A stretch of 64,000 bases of DNA from Saccharibacillus alkalitolerans (GTDB taxonomy: Bacteria > Bacillota > Bacilli > Paenibacillales > Paenibacillaceae). The stretch covers positions 620,001 to 684,000 of the forward strand of contig NZ_JAAFGS010000003.1 of assembly GCF_011090185.1 (NCBI RefSeq), read 5' to 3'. The translations under genes and the position numbers were made by a program. The notes under the pieces are model-generated. The model did no database searches. It saw nothing but the letters and a program-made list of their open reading frames with translations, and was not told the DNA's origin. Below, piece by piece: positions 8,528 through 17,405 of this stretch (its first letter is position 1; each line of letters opens with the position of its first letter).

Positions 8528-9250
8528 ATGAAAATCACGGCGAATATCACGGATTTGGAACTGACGGTCATGCAGGGAGAAACGCCCAACGCGTACCACG
8601 CTTCGCTGTTGGCCGACGAGGACGGATTGACGCTGATCGACGCGGGACTGCCGGGCATGTTCGGCCAGATCGAAGAAAAGATCCGGGCGGCGGGCTGCAG
8701 TCCCGACGGCGTGAAGAGACTGCTGCTTACCCACCAGGATCTCGATCATATCGGCACGCTGCCGCAGCTGCTCGAACGTTTCCCGGGTCTGGAAGTTTGG
8801 GCGCACCAAGGCGAGCAGCCTTATCTCGAAGGCGAAAAACCGCTGATCAAAGTGCCCCGGGAACGTGTGCGGTCGATGCCCGAAGGCATGCGCGCCTTGA
8901 CGGAGCGGATGATCGAATCGCTCGTTCCGGGACGCGTGACGCATGTGCTCGAGCACGGCGAAGAACTTCCTCTGCAGGGCGGAACGATCGTGCTGCATAC
9001 GCCGGGCCATACGCCCGGACATATCAGCCTGTATATTCCCCGGGAAAAACTGCTGATTGCGGGCGACGCGCTGCGCATCGACGACGGCGTGCTGGCCCTT
9101 CCTCCGGAAAACTTCACGCCGGACATGGCCCAGGCTTCGCGGTCGCTCGAGCAGCTGCTCGAGCTCGACATCGATCGGGTGCTCTGCTATCACGGCGGGC
9201 TGTTCGAAGGCGACGTCCGCGCGGGGCTGCAACAAATCATCAATCGATAA
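8528..9250 (+). CDS. Metallo-beta-lactamase-fold hydrolase
   Basis: 240-residue MBL-fold hydrolase of the YflN-like group. The metal motif is THQDLDHIG, the HxDxDH variant common in this subgroup. Further ligands are in HTPGHTPGHISLY and GDAL, with a C-terminal CYHGG. The substrate is unknown; many relatives hydrolyse thioesters or lactones. The start is ATG 8528 (or the adjacent TTG at 8525), used with a hairpin-spaced ribosome-binding site. Its stop overlaps an ATG of the next frame, so it is co-transcribed with the M24 peptidase gene. Confidence 0.9.
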   Translation: MKITANITDLELTVMQGETPNAYHASLLADEDGLTLIDAGLPGMFGQIEEKIRAAGCSPDGVKRLLLTHQDLDHIGTLPQLLERFPGLEVWAHQGEQPYLEGEKPLIKVPRERVRSMPEGMRALTERMIESLVPGRVTHVLEHGEELPLQGGTIVLHTPGHTPGHISLYIPREKLLIAGDALRIDDGVLALPPENFTPDMAQASRSLEQLLELDIDRVLCYHGGLFEGDVRAGLQQIINR

Positions 9251-9270
9251 TGAACGGGAGCGAAAAATCC

Positions 9271-10368
9271 ATGAACGATCAACGCTGGAACGCAATCAAA
9301 ACCCATATGGACGAGCGTCAGCTCGACTGCCTGCTTATCACCGAACCGAAGCATGTCGGCTATCTGACCGGCTTCTTCTCCGACCCGCACGAGCGTTTCC
9401 TCGGGCTGGCGATTCCGAAAAACGACGAACCGTTCCTGATCGTGCCCTCGCTCGATTTGGAAGCGGCCAAAGCCGAATCTTCCGTCCCTCTGATCCGTAC
9501 CCACAGCGATACCGACGACGCGTATGAGCTGATCAAAGGCTGGCTCGGCGGCGGACAAGGCAGCGTAGGCATCGAAAAAGACCATTTGTCGGTCTCCCGC
9601 TTCGAGCGTCTGAACGCCGCGCTCGGCGCCTCGGATTATGCCGACGTCGGCGGCGTGCTGAACGCGCTGCGCGCGGCTAAAACGCCGGAAGAGATCGAGA
9701 AGCTGCGCCGCGCCGTGCATTTGATCGAAGCGGTGCTGACCGAAGGATTGAAACATGTCCGCGTGGGCGCGACGGAGATCGAAATCGTGGCCGAGCTGGA
9801 GTACCAGATGAAAAAGCTGGGCGCGGAAGGTCCTTCGTTCGACACGATGGTGCTGAGCGGCGACAAAACGGCGCTGCCGCACGGCAATCCGGGCAGCCGC
9901 AAGATCCGGGCCGGGGACATGCTGATGTTCGACATGGGCGTCTATCTGGACGGCTACGCTTCGGATATTACGCGCACGTTCGCCGTGGCCGAGCGTCCAA
10001 GCGACGAATCGGTCAAAATCTACGAAACGGTGCTGGCCGCCAACCTGGCCGCGATCGCGCAGATCCGCCCCGGCGTCACGCTGGCTTCGGTCGACGCCGC
10101 CGCGCGCGAAGTCATTGCGGAAGCCGGCTACGGCCCTTACTTCATGCACCGTCTGGGCCATGGGCTCGGCATGGACGTGCACGAATATCCGTCCGTGCAC
10201 GGCGCCAACGAGGAACTCGTCACGGAAGGACTCTGCTTCACCGTCGAGCCGGGCGTCTATGTCGCCGGCGAATGCGGCGTCCGCATCGAAGACGACATTA
10301 TCGTCACGAAGAACGGAGCCGACGTGCTGACCACGTTCCCGAAAGAGCTGACCGTCATCGGCGGCTGA
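9271..10368 (+). CDS. M24-family metallopeptidase (Xaa-Pro dipeptidase type)
   Basis: 365-residue cytosolic peptidase with an N-terminal creatinase-like domain and a C-terminal pita-bread catalytic domain. Dinuclear metal ligands are visible in FDMGVYLDGYASDITRTF (two Asp), HRLGHGLGMDVHE (His), FTVEPGVYV (Glu) and GVRIEDDI (Glu). Such enzymes cleave Xaa-Pro bonds. ATG 9271 was chosen because GGGAG lies 10 bases upstream; an ATG at 9250 overlapping the previous stop would add seven residues. It is followed by a terminator. Confidence 0.92.
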   Translation: MNDQRWNAIKTHMDERQLDCLLITEPKHVGYLTGFFSDPHERFLGLAIPKNDEPFLIVPSLDLEAAKAESSVPLIRTHSDTDDAYELIKGWLGGGQGSVGIEKDHLSVSRFERLNAALGASDYADVGGVLNALRAAKTPEEIEKLRRAVHLIEAVLTEGLKHVRVGATEIEIVAELEYQMKKLGAEGPSFDTMVLSGDKTALPHGNPGSRKIRAGDMLMFDMGVYLDGYASDITRTFAVAERPSDESVKIYETVLAANLAAIAQIRPGVTLASVDAAAREVIAEAGYGPYFMHRLGHGLGMDVHEYPSVHGANEELVTEGLCFTVEPGVYVAGECGVRIEDDIIVTKNGADVLTTFPKELTVIGG

Positions 10369-10424
10369 AGCCGGAGCGTAAGCGCCGTATGCGGCCTCGC
10401 ATCGAACACGACGAGCTCCCTATC

Positions 10425-10464
10425 AAAAAAGCTGTCTCCCGATTGTTCGGGGACAGCTTTTTCG
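10425..10464 (+). terminator. Intrinsic terminator after the M24 peptidase gene
   Basis: GCTGTC-T-CCC pairs with GGGG-ACAGC around a loop of about 8 bases. It is flanked by AAAAAA on the left and TTTTT on the right, so it can act in both directions, and it separates the converging genes at 9271-10368 and 10550-11272. Confidence 0.85.
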
Positions 10465-10549
10465 AATTTATCGCAATCGGCTCGGAACCGCCTGCCGCTT
10501 CCGCGAGAATCGCGGGTTTATCCGCAAACGCAAATGCGTTCGGCGGCCT

Positions 10550-11272
10550 TTACTTCGAAGCGATCGTCGGCAGTCCGGAATCGGCCTCCTGGGCCGGAAC
10601 CTTCAAGCCTCGCGCCCAATACAGTACCGGCGTGCCCGCGGCCGTAAGGATGAACTTGAACACATAAGTCGAGAGGAACAACTGGATCCACACGGAGAAC
10701 CCTCCGTATTCCGGACCGGTGAAGGCAATGGAACAGAAGATGAGCGTATCGATAAAGGAACTCACGATGCCGCTGCCGTTATTGCGAATCCACAGCTGGT
10801 TTGCGGAAGCGAAGCGGCGGCGAATCCGGGCGTACAAATAGACGTCGAGCAGTTGGCTGACCAGATAGGCCGTCAGGCTTCCCAGCGCCAGTCTCGGCAG
10901 CAGGCCGAACAGGGCTTCCATCGGTCCCTGGGCGAAATCCACTTCCGACGGCCGGAAATTCAGCACCATCTGCATAATGACCGTCGTCATGATCAGCATG
11001 AAAAACCCGAACCATACCGCTTTTCGCGCCGCTTTGACGCCGTAGCGCTCGTTCAGCAGGTCCGTCGTCATATAGATGCTGACGTACATCGCATTGCCGA
11101 GCGTCATCGTGATCCCGAGCATGTCGATCGTTTTGGTAACCTGGATGTTGGCGATGACCGTCGCGACTCCCACCCAGGCATACAGCCCTTTTTTGCCGAA
11201 AAACTTGAAGCACAGCAGGAAAAACGCAAAATTGACCAGGACGAAAAAGACGCCCCACGTAAAATTGAACAA
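10550..11272 (-). CDS. yhhQ: Queuosine precursor transporter, YhhQ/VUT family
   Basis: 240-residue membrane protein of the YhhQ (VUT/DUF165) family, which imports queuosine precursors such as preQ0/preQ1. It has six or more hydrophobic segments and the family stretches NIQVTKTIDMLG, MYVSIYMTTDLLNERYG, and IRNNGSGIVSSFIDTLIF near the C-terminus. The frame is open for another 115 codons upstream, but that part is low-complexity and non-conserved. A TTG at 11272 with GGGGG seven bases upstream gives the family N-terminus and lies directly behind a preQ1 riboswitch, so it was chosen. Confidence 0.92.
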   Translation of the reverse strand: MFNFTWGVFFVLVNFAFFLLCFKFFGKKGLYAWVGVATVIANIQVTKTIDMLGITMTLGNAMYVSIYMTTDLLNERYGVKAARKAVWFGFFMLIMTTVIMQMVLNFRPSEVDFAQGPMEALFGLLPRLALGSLTAYLVSQLLDVYLYARIRRRFASANQLWIRNNGSGIVSSFIDTLIFCSIAFTGPEYGGFSVWIQLFLSTYVFKFILTAAGTPVLYWARGLKVPAQEADSGLPTIASK

Positions 11273-11279
11273 GTTGAAT

Positions 11280-11318
11280 CCCCCTAGTTTTGGTATCGCG
11301 GGATGGTTACGAACCGCG
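11280..11318 (-). ncRNA. preQ1-I riboswitch
   Basis: On the minus strand the P1 arms CGCGG (11318-11314) and CCGCG (11301-11297) enclose the loop TTCGTAACCATC. They are followed by the A-rich tail ATACCAAAACTAGGGGG. This is the compact preQ1-I pseudoknot layout. The tail runs into the GGGGG ribosome-binding site of the YhhQ gene, implying translational repression when preQ1 is bound. The rest of the gap up to 11594 shows no gene; long open frames there lack ribosome-binding sites. Confidence 0.85.
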
Positions 11319-11594
11319 TCTCGGAACGAACTTGCCCGCGAAAAGGGTACGGCGGCGTGCTCGATTGCCGGGCGAACGCGTTCGAGAGGAGCGCCGAAGC
11401 TCTTCCCTGTCGCGATCTCGCCGCACACAAAAAAAACGCCGCGCCCTTTTCGGAGCCCGAAGTCCCGTATCACTTTACCACAGCGGCGGCTTTTGCACCA
11501 TCTTTTTTTGCGGGAAATCGGCCGATCGAATATTAAAGCCGCGTACAAGCCTGCCGCAGACCGGCGCCCCGTTTGCATGCCGGCCCGAAATTCG

Positions 11595-11631
11595 CAAAAA
11601 AAGCCCGGCTCTCGCATGGAGAGCCGGGCTT
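11595..11631 (-). terminator. Intrinsic terminator of tcyP
   Basis: AAGCCCGGCTCTC (11601-11613) pairs perfectly with GAGAGCCGGGCTT (11619-11631). On the minus strand it is followed by a T-run (11602-11595). Confidence 0.92.
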
Positions 11632-11709
11632 GGTCGATTTGAGCCTGGTTAACGAAAGCCTTCTTTCCGGCGATCCGCGGCCCGAATGGATCGAACCGCG
11701 AAGCGAAGA

Positions 11710-13110
11710 TTAAGCCCGCGCCGTTTCCAGTTCCGGCGTGTCCGGGGAATCGTACGTGTTCTTGTCGATCTCCCCGGTGACTTTGCCCGTTACGACGCCC
11801 GCTACCATGGAGTCGTTGACGTTCAGCGCCGTGCGGCCCATGTCGATCAGCGGCTCGACCGCGATCAGCAGTCCGGCCAGCGCGACCGGCAGGTTCATCG
11901 TGGACAGGACGATCAGGGCGGCGAACGTCGCTCCGCCGCCTACGCCCGCTACGCCGAACGAGCTGATGGCAACGACGGCGATCAGGGTCAGGATGAACGA
12001 CATATCCACCGGAGTACCCGCGGCCGGCGCAATCATGACCGCCAACATGGCCGGATAGATGCCCGCGCAGCCGTTCTGGCCGATCGTGGCGCCGAAGCTG
12101 GCCGACAGGTTGGCCACGCCTTCGGACACGCCGAGCTTCTTCGTCTGCGTCTCGATGTTCAGCGGAATGGTCGCCGCGCTCGAACGGGAAGTAAAGGCGA
12201 AGATCAGCGTCGAGACGACCTTCTTGGCATAAGTGATCGGATTCATGCCGAACAGCATCAGGATCAGCAGATGGATCAGGAACATGACGATCAGCGCCGC
12301 GTAGGAAGCGATGACGAATTCGGCCAATTTGCGAATGCCGGCAGGATCCGTCGTCGCCATCATTTTGGCGATCAGCGCGAGGATTCCGTACGGCGTCAAG
12401 CGCAGGATCAGCGTCACGATACGCATCACGACGCCGTGCACCGCGTTGACCATGCCGCGGAACGTCTCGGCCTGCTGCGCGTTTTTGCGATCGAGTCCCA
12501 GTACGGCCAGACCGATGAAGGCCGAGAAGATCACGACCGCGAGCGTCGAAGAAGGACGGGCGCCGGTCATGTCTTCAAACGGGTTGGTCGGGATGAACGA
12601 CAGGATCTGTTCCGGCAGGGACAGCCCTTCGACTTCGCCGAGGCGCGCATTCAGCGCTTCGCCGCGTTCGATCTCGGCTTGGCCTTGTCCGGCCAGCAGG
12701 TCTTCCGCGTTCAGGTTGAACGTAAGCGCCGACACGATCCCTACCGTAGCGGCGATCGCCGTGGTCAGCACGAGCGTCAGCAGAATCGAAGCGCTGATCT
12801 TCCCGAGCTTTTTGCCGCCCTTGATATTCATGATGGCCGTAATGATCGAGACCATGACCAGCGGAATGACGATCATCTGCAGCAGATGCACGTAGCCGCT
12901 GCCCAGCAGACTGTACCAGTCCATCGACCGCGCGACCACGTCGGAGTCGGCCGAGTAGATCCATTGAAGCGCTCCTCCGAGTACGATACCCAGGCCGAGC
13001 GCCGTAAACACGCGTTTGCTGAACGAAACGTGGCGCTTCTGCATTATGTACAGCACGACGGCCAGCGCGAGCAGCACGGCGATATTCAAAATGACAAAAA
13101 AGGTTTCCAT
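11710..13110 (-). CDS. tcyP: L-cystine:cation symporter TcyP
   Basis: 466-residue DAACS-family symporter, very close in length and motifs to Bacillus TcyP, which imports cystine. Visible marks are YVHLLQMIVIPLVMVSII, the hairpin-loop serines in FAFTSRSSAATIPLNIET, NGCAGIYPAMLAVM, and AVEPLIDMGRTALNVNDSM near the end. It carries 8-9 membrane segments. It is a single gene with its own terminator. Cystine uptake is usually under CymR/sulfur control; a near-dyad ATACCAAAATGATCGGAATA lies upstream at about 13197-13216, but I cannot assign it. Confidence 0.92.
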   Translation of the reverse strand: METFFVILNIAVLLALAVVLYIMQKRHVSFSKRVFTALGLGIVLGGALQWIYSADSDVVARSMDWYSLLGSGYVHLLQMIVIPLVMVSIITAIMNIKGGKKLGKISASILLTLVLTTAIAATVGIVSALTFNLNAEDLLAGQGQAEIERGEALNARLGEVEGLSLPEQILSFIPTNPFEDMTGARPSSTLAVVIFSAFIGLAVLGLDRKNAQQAETFRGMVNAVHGVVMRIVTLILRLTPYGILALIAKMMATTDPAGIRKLAEFVIASYAALIVMFLIHLLILMLFGMNPITYAKKVVSTLIFAFTSRSSAATIPLNIETQTKKLGVSEGVANLSASFGATIGQNGCAGIYPAMLAVMIAPAAGTPVDMSFILTLIAVVAISSFGVAGVGGGATFAALIVLSTMNLPVALAGLLIAVEPLIDMGRTALNVNDSMVAGVVTGKVTGEIDKNTYDSPDTPELETARA

Positions 13111-13531
13111 TGTTCAATCCCTCTCCTTATTCCCTTATTTGAACAGCGGTCAAGCTGCCCTTCCGTGTAAACCTCTCAATTCGACCCTCATAATAACATT
13201 ATTCCGATCATTTTGGTATACTTTTTTTCTCCGTCTGCAAAGTTTCGGTAAACTTCAAAAAATAGCGAAAATATTCGCGTTTTACGAAAAGAGCTTACAT
13301 GAATCTGGTCAAAATTGGCTAATTTCATGTATGATATGAACTAGTCAAGCACAACTTCCGAACGTTTTTCATGCCTTTTCCTTCTTTGGCCCTAAATTTA
13401 CTCCATTCAGAACGAACGTAAGTCCCGGTTTTCCCTGCCAAGAACTCGGGTCCGGTTTCGTTTACTGCAAATTTCAGGCGCCGCGTTCCGGATTGCGTTT
13501 TGCTTTTTTCACAACGAAGGGGGAGCCTACT
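13111..13531 (+). other. Intergenic region between divergent tcyP and chemoreceptor genes
   Basis: No gene is seen in these 421 bases, which are clearly more AT-rich than the flanks. For the plus strand, TATGAT at about 13330 follows TGGTCA with an 18-base spacer, a possible weak promoter for the chemoreceptor. No clear SigD motif was recognised. On the minus strand TTATTATG near 13185 may be the tcyP -10 box. Confidence 0.5.
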
Positions 13532-15220
13532 ATGCTAAACCGTTCCATCAGCCGCAAAATCATTGCTTTGTCGGGAGCGATCATTCTTGCGGTGAGTCTG
13601 CTGCTGTGCGCGAGTTTTTTCGTCATCTTCAATAATACCCTGCACAGCCGCATCATACCCGAATTCAGCAAAACGCTCGATCTGAGCGTTACGGAAATTC
13701 AAGGCGGCATCGATCCTACCCAGGCCGGCATGGCCGCCAAAGCCAACGCGGCCGCTTCGATGAAGCTGCAGACGTACCTGAACGACGCGGCTGCCGAATT
13801 CCGCCTCGAAAACGTTTATATCCTGGACGTGCAAAACAACGAGGCTGCGGTCGTGCTCGCCAGCAAAGGCGCCGAGATCAAACCGGGGGATAAGCTGTCC
13901 GCCACTTCCTATATGCAGCAGGCGCTGAAAAACCCGAAAGACACGGTCGTCACGCCGCTGAACCAGCAGGGCGACGACGCGGACCTCCAGGGTTACCACG
14001 CGATCTCCGGCAGCACGCTGATCGTGGGCGGCACGCTCGATGCTAACTTCGTGACTCAAGTGACCCAAGCCATCCTGTGGACGAGCATCGCCATCACGGC
14101 AATCGTAATCGTGCTCGGAGCGCTGGTAGCGGCAGCCGTAAGCCGCCGGATGACCAAGCCGCTGGGACGCCTGGTCAAGCATGCGCGCCTTGTCGCCGAA
14201 GGAGACCTTCAAGAAAACATCTCGGTCAAAGGGCGCGACGAGATTGCCGAACTCGCTTCGGCCTTCCAGCAGATGACGATCAATCTCCGGGGAATGATCG
14301 GGCAGGTGCTCGAAGCCACGGATCGGGTCAAGAGCGATTCCGTCGAATTGTCGCGGGGCATCGGCCTGCTGTACGAAATCGGCAGCCAGTCTTCCTCCTC
14401 GGCAGTGGAAATCGCGCAGAGCAGCGAGACGGTCGCGACCAGCGCCGCGGAAAACGCAAAAGCCATGGAAGAAATCAGCGGCGGCATTCAGCATATCGCT
14501 TCGTCCGCGGCGGAAGTCAACGAGCAGATCGCCCGCGCTTCCGAAGAGGCGGTCTCCGGCAATGCGCGGGCTCAGCAGGCCGTCGAGCAGATGAACCGCG
14601 TCCAGGAAATGACGGTTCAAGCCCGCGGCTACATCGAAACGATGGGTTCGCGTTCCGACGAGATCACGGAAGTGCTTCAGGCGATCACCAGCATTTCCAA
14701 ACAAATTCAGATGCTCTCGCTGAACGCTTCGATCGAAGCCGCCCGCGCGGGCGAACACGGCAAAGGCTTCGCCGTCGTCGCGGACGAAGTGCGCAAGCTG
14801 TCCGATCAATCCCGCGAAGCGACAGGACAGATCGAACAGTCGCTGCTCGCGCTGCGCGAAAATTCGGAGCATTCCGTCCAGGCCATCGGTTCCGTGCATC
14901 AAGAGATCATGTCCGGAGCGGAAGCGGTTCGCAGCGCCGGCGGCGCGTTCGACGAGCTGATGAGCCTCATGCAGCGCTTCAGCCAATCCGTGCAGGAAGT
15001 ATCCGCTTCGACCGAGCAGGTCTCGGCGGGCAGCCAGCAGGTCAGCGCGTCCGTCGAAGAGACGGCCCGCATCACGGAACGCGTGCAGGAGCGCGTATTG
15101 GAAGTATCCGCAGGAAGCGCAAGGCAGCTGGAAGAAATGGAATCCTACGCTCGCACGGTCGGGGAACTTACCCGCCAGGCCGACGAACTGGAAGAAACGG
15201 TACGGAAGTTCAAAATTTAG
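13532..15220 (+). CDS. Methyl-accepting chemotaxis protein
   Basis: 562-residue transmembrane chemoreceptor. The first helix ([22 protein letters not shown]) is followed by a single-Cache-like extracellular domain of about 150 residues, a second helix at about residues 190-212, a HAMP domain beginning [22 protein letters not shown], and a long signalling coiled coil. The conserved hairpin tip reads [34 protein letters not shown] (quoted in parts: [29 protein letters not shown]). It signals through CheA/CheW to the flagellar motor. ATG 13532 has GGGGGAG eight bases upstream. It is a lone gene; the ligand is unknown. Confidence 0.95.
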   Translation: MLNRSISRKIIALSGAIILAVSLLLCASFFVIFNNTLHSRIIPEFSKTLDLSVTEIQGGIDPTQAGMAAKANAAASMKLQTYLNDAAAEFRLENVYILDVQNNEAAVVLASKGAEIKPGDKLSATSYMQQALKNPKDTVVTPLNQQGDDADLQGYHAISGSTLIVGGTLDANFVTQVTQAILWTSIAITAIVIVLGALVAAAVSRRMTKPLGRLVKHARLVAEGDLQENISVKGRDEIAELASAFQQMTINLRGMIGQVLEATDRVKSDSVELSRGIGLLYEIGSQSSSSAVEIAQSSETVATSAAENAKAMEEISGGIQHIASSAAEVNEQIARASEEAVSGNARAQQAVEQMNRVQEMTVQARGYIETMGSRSDEITEVLQAITSISKQIQMLSLNASIEAARAGEHGKGFAVVADEVRKLSDQSREATGQIEQSLLALRENSEHSVQAIGSVHQEIMSGAEAVRSAGGAFDELMSLMQRFSQSVQEVSASTEQVSAGSQQVSASVEETARITERVQERVLEVSAGSARQLEEMESYARTVGELTRQADELEETVRKFKI

Positions 15221-15261
15221 CGGCGGCCGATCGGCAGGATCGGTTTCGCCGCGGCAGCACG

Positions 15262-15299
15262 AAAAGGCCGGGGAAAGGGAGCCCCGGCCTTTTTTGTTT
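15262..15299 (+). terminator. Intrinsic terminator of the chemoreceptor gene
   Basis: AAAAGGCCGGGG (15262-15273) pairs with CCCCGGCCTTTT (15282-15293), followed by TTTGTTTT. Confidence 0.92.
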
Positions 15300-15408
15300 T
15301 GGTCCCCCGGCGGCGAATGCCGAAGCCGACGTCCGGAACCGATGCCCAAGGAATCCCGCGGGACGCCGGCGAATGGACGCAGGCCCGGCAGCCGCCTGCA
15401 GGACCCTT

Positions 15409-16365
15409 CTATTCATCCGTCAAGGGCTTGGTTGAACCGCCGCGCCCGTCTGCGCGAAACAGCAGCTGCGGCGCGCCGATTTCCTCGCGCCGCACGACGA
15501 TGGGCGGATCGACGCCGTAGATGCCGCCGACGTTCGCCGGCGTCAGCACGGCTTCCGGCACGCCTTCCGCCGCCCGGCGTCCTTCGCGCAGCAGAAGCAG
15601 CCGCTGCGCATACTGGGCGGCCAGGTTCAAGTCGTGCAGTACGGCCACGACCGTCAGTCCTTCCGCCTCGCGCCATTCCCGCACCAGCTCCATCACGTCG
15701 AGCTGATAATAAATGTCGAGATAAGACGTCGGCTCGTCCAGCAGCAGAATTTCCGGCTGCTGGGCCATTACCTGGCCGAGGGCGGCGCGCTGCCGCTGTC
15801 CGCCGCTCAGCTCGTCGAGGCGGCGCGGCAGCAGCGCCGTCAGCTCCAGCCGCCCGGCGATGCGGGCGAGCAGTTCCCGCGCGGCCGCGGGGTCCCGCTC
15901 GCGGCCGAAGCGATCGCGGTACGGGAAGCGCCCCAGTTCGAGCGCGTCCCGTACCGTAATGCCGAGCGGCGGCAGGCCTTCCTGCGGCAGCACGGCCAGG
16001 CGGCGCGCCAGTTCGCGGCGTCCGTAATCCGCCAGGGGGCGGCCGCCGAGCCGCACGACGCCCGCCGACGGGCGCTCCGCGCCGGAGACCAGCCCGAGCA
16101 GGCTGGACTTGCCGCTGCCGTTGGGCCCGAGCACGGCCCAGAATTCGCCGCGGCGGACGGTCCAATCCAGCGGGCGGACGGCCTGCACCGGGCCGTAGCG
16201 GCAGGCCGCTCCGACCAATTCGATCGCGGGCGAATCGGCCTCGCCTGCCCCGGACGAAACCGCCGCGTCCCGTTCCGCTTCGCCGCCTTCGTCCCGCATA
16301 AAATGAAAACGGCTAGCCTTCCCGCCGGCCCGATCGCCCTTTTTCCGCCAATCCGGCCATTTCAT
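15409..16365 (-). CDS. btuD: Cobalamin ABC transporter ATP-binding protein
   Basis: 318-residue ABC ATPase of the FecE/BtuD class. The Walker A is GPNGSGKS, the signature LSGGQRQR, the Walker B LLLDEPTSYLD and the switch histidine VLHDLNLAAQYA. About 45 hydrophilic residues precede the ABC domain, an unusual N-terminal extension. The start overlaps the btuC stop (ATGA). It is last in an operon controlled by a cobalamin riboswitch, which argues for vitamin B12 or another corrinoid as substrate rather than ferric siderophore. Confidence 0.9.
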   Translation of the reverse strand: MKWPDWRKKGDRAGGKASRFHFMRDEGGEAERDAAVSSGAGEADSPAIELVGAACRYGPVQAVRPLDWTVRRGEFWAVLGPNGSGKSSLLGLVSGAERPSAGVVRLGGRPLADYGRRELARRLAVLPQEGLPPLGITVRDALELGRFPYRDRFGRERDPAAARELLARIAGRLELTALLPRRLDELSGGQRQRAALGQVMAQQPEILLLDEPTSYLDIYYQLDVMELVREWREAEGLTVVAVLHDLNLAAQYAQRLLLLREGRRAAEGVPEAVLTPANVGGIYGVDPPIVVRREEIGAPQLLFRADGRGGSTKPLTDE

Positions 16366-17405
16366 GCCGTCTCCCCCTTCCCGCGCTTGTTACGCTGCAG
16401 CAGCAGCGCGAAGAACGGCGCGCCGGCGAACGCCGTCACGACGCCGAGCGGAATCTCCGTCCCGACGACCAGCGACCGGGCCAGCGTATCGGCCCACATC
16501 AGAAACAATGCGCCGCCCAGCGCGGACAGCGGCACAAGCAGCCGGTAATCCGGCCCGGCGATCAATCGGATCATATGCGGAACGACGAGGCCCACGAAGC
16601 CGATCACCCCGGACACCGATACGGCGGCGGCCGTAACCAGCGTCGCGACGAGCAGCACGGCGCTTTTCGTCCGCTCCGTGTCCAGGCCCAAATGTCCGGC
16701 CTGCCGCTCTCCGAGCGCGAACAAATTCATGGCTCCCGCGTTCGCCCAGAGGAATGCGCCTCCGATCAGCACGTACGGCAGCAGAATGGCCGAATAATCC
16801 CAGCCGCGCAAATTCAGGCTTCCCAACGTCCAGTACAGAATCTCGTTGACGGGACGGTCCGACATGGCCGACAGAAACGTCACGGCCGCCCCCAGAAAAG
16901 ACTGCATGACGACTCCGGCCAGCAGAAGGCCGTGGACGGGCAGCCTGCCCCGGTCGCGGGCGAGCGCCAGCACGGCGAACAGCGTCAGCGCGCCGGTGAC
17001 AAAAGCCGTCAGCGGCAGCGTCCACTGCCCGATCCAGGCGGTGCGCAGGCCGAAGAAGATAATGAGCGCCGCCCCCAGCGAAGAACCGGAAGATACGCCG
17101 AGCGTAAACGGATCGGCGAGCGGATTGCGCAGCACGCCCTGGAACGCGGCGCCCGCCAGCGCCAGCGCCGCGCCGACGAGAGCGGCGAGCAAGATCCGCG
17201 GCATCCGGACCTTCAGCACGATCTGCGAAGCGGAATCGTCCCACGTCTGCGGGAACCAGCGTCCGATTCCCGGCAGTTCATGCAGCAGAATCGATGCGAT
17301 TTTGCCGGCGGGAAGCTCGACCGAACCGAGCCGAAGCGTCAGCACCAGACTGACGAGCAGCAGCAGGATAGCCGCGCCTCCGTATCCGCCCAGTCTGCGA
17401 ATCAT
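16362..17405 (-). CDS. btuC: Cobalamin ABC transporter permease
   Basis: 347-residue FecCD/BtuC-family permease with about ten hydrophobic segments. Family marks are GAALALAGAAFQGVLRNPLADPFTLGVSSG (in parts: AGAAFQGVLRNPLADP, LGVSSGSSLGA), YWTLGSLNLRGWD and VSGVIGFVGLVVPHMIR near the C-terminal third. It overlaps both neighbours by four bases and forms the membrane dimer through which BtuD drives corrinoid uptake. Confidence 0.92.
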   Translation of the reverse strand: MIRRLGGYGGAAILLLLVSLVLTLRLGSVELPAGKIASILLHELPGIGRWFPQTWDDSASQIVLKVRMPRILLAALVGAALALAGAAFQGVLRNPLADPFTLGVSSGSSLGAALIIFFGLRTAWIGQWTLPLTAFVTGALTLFAVLALARDRGRLPVHGLLLAGVVMQSFLGAAVTFLSAMSDRPVNEILYWTLGSLNLRGWDYSAILLPYVLIGGAFLWANAGAMNLFALGERQAGHLGLDTERTKSAVLLVATLVTAAAVSVSGVIGFVGLVVPHMIRLIAGPDYRLLVPLSALGGALFLMWADTLARSLVVGTEIPLGVVTAFAGAPFFALLLQRNKRGKGETA

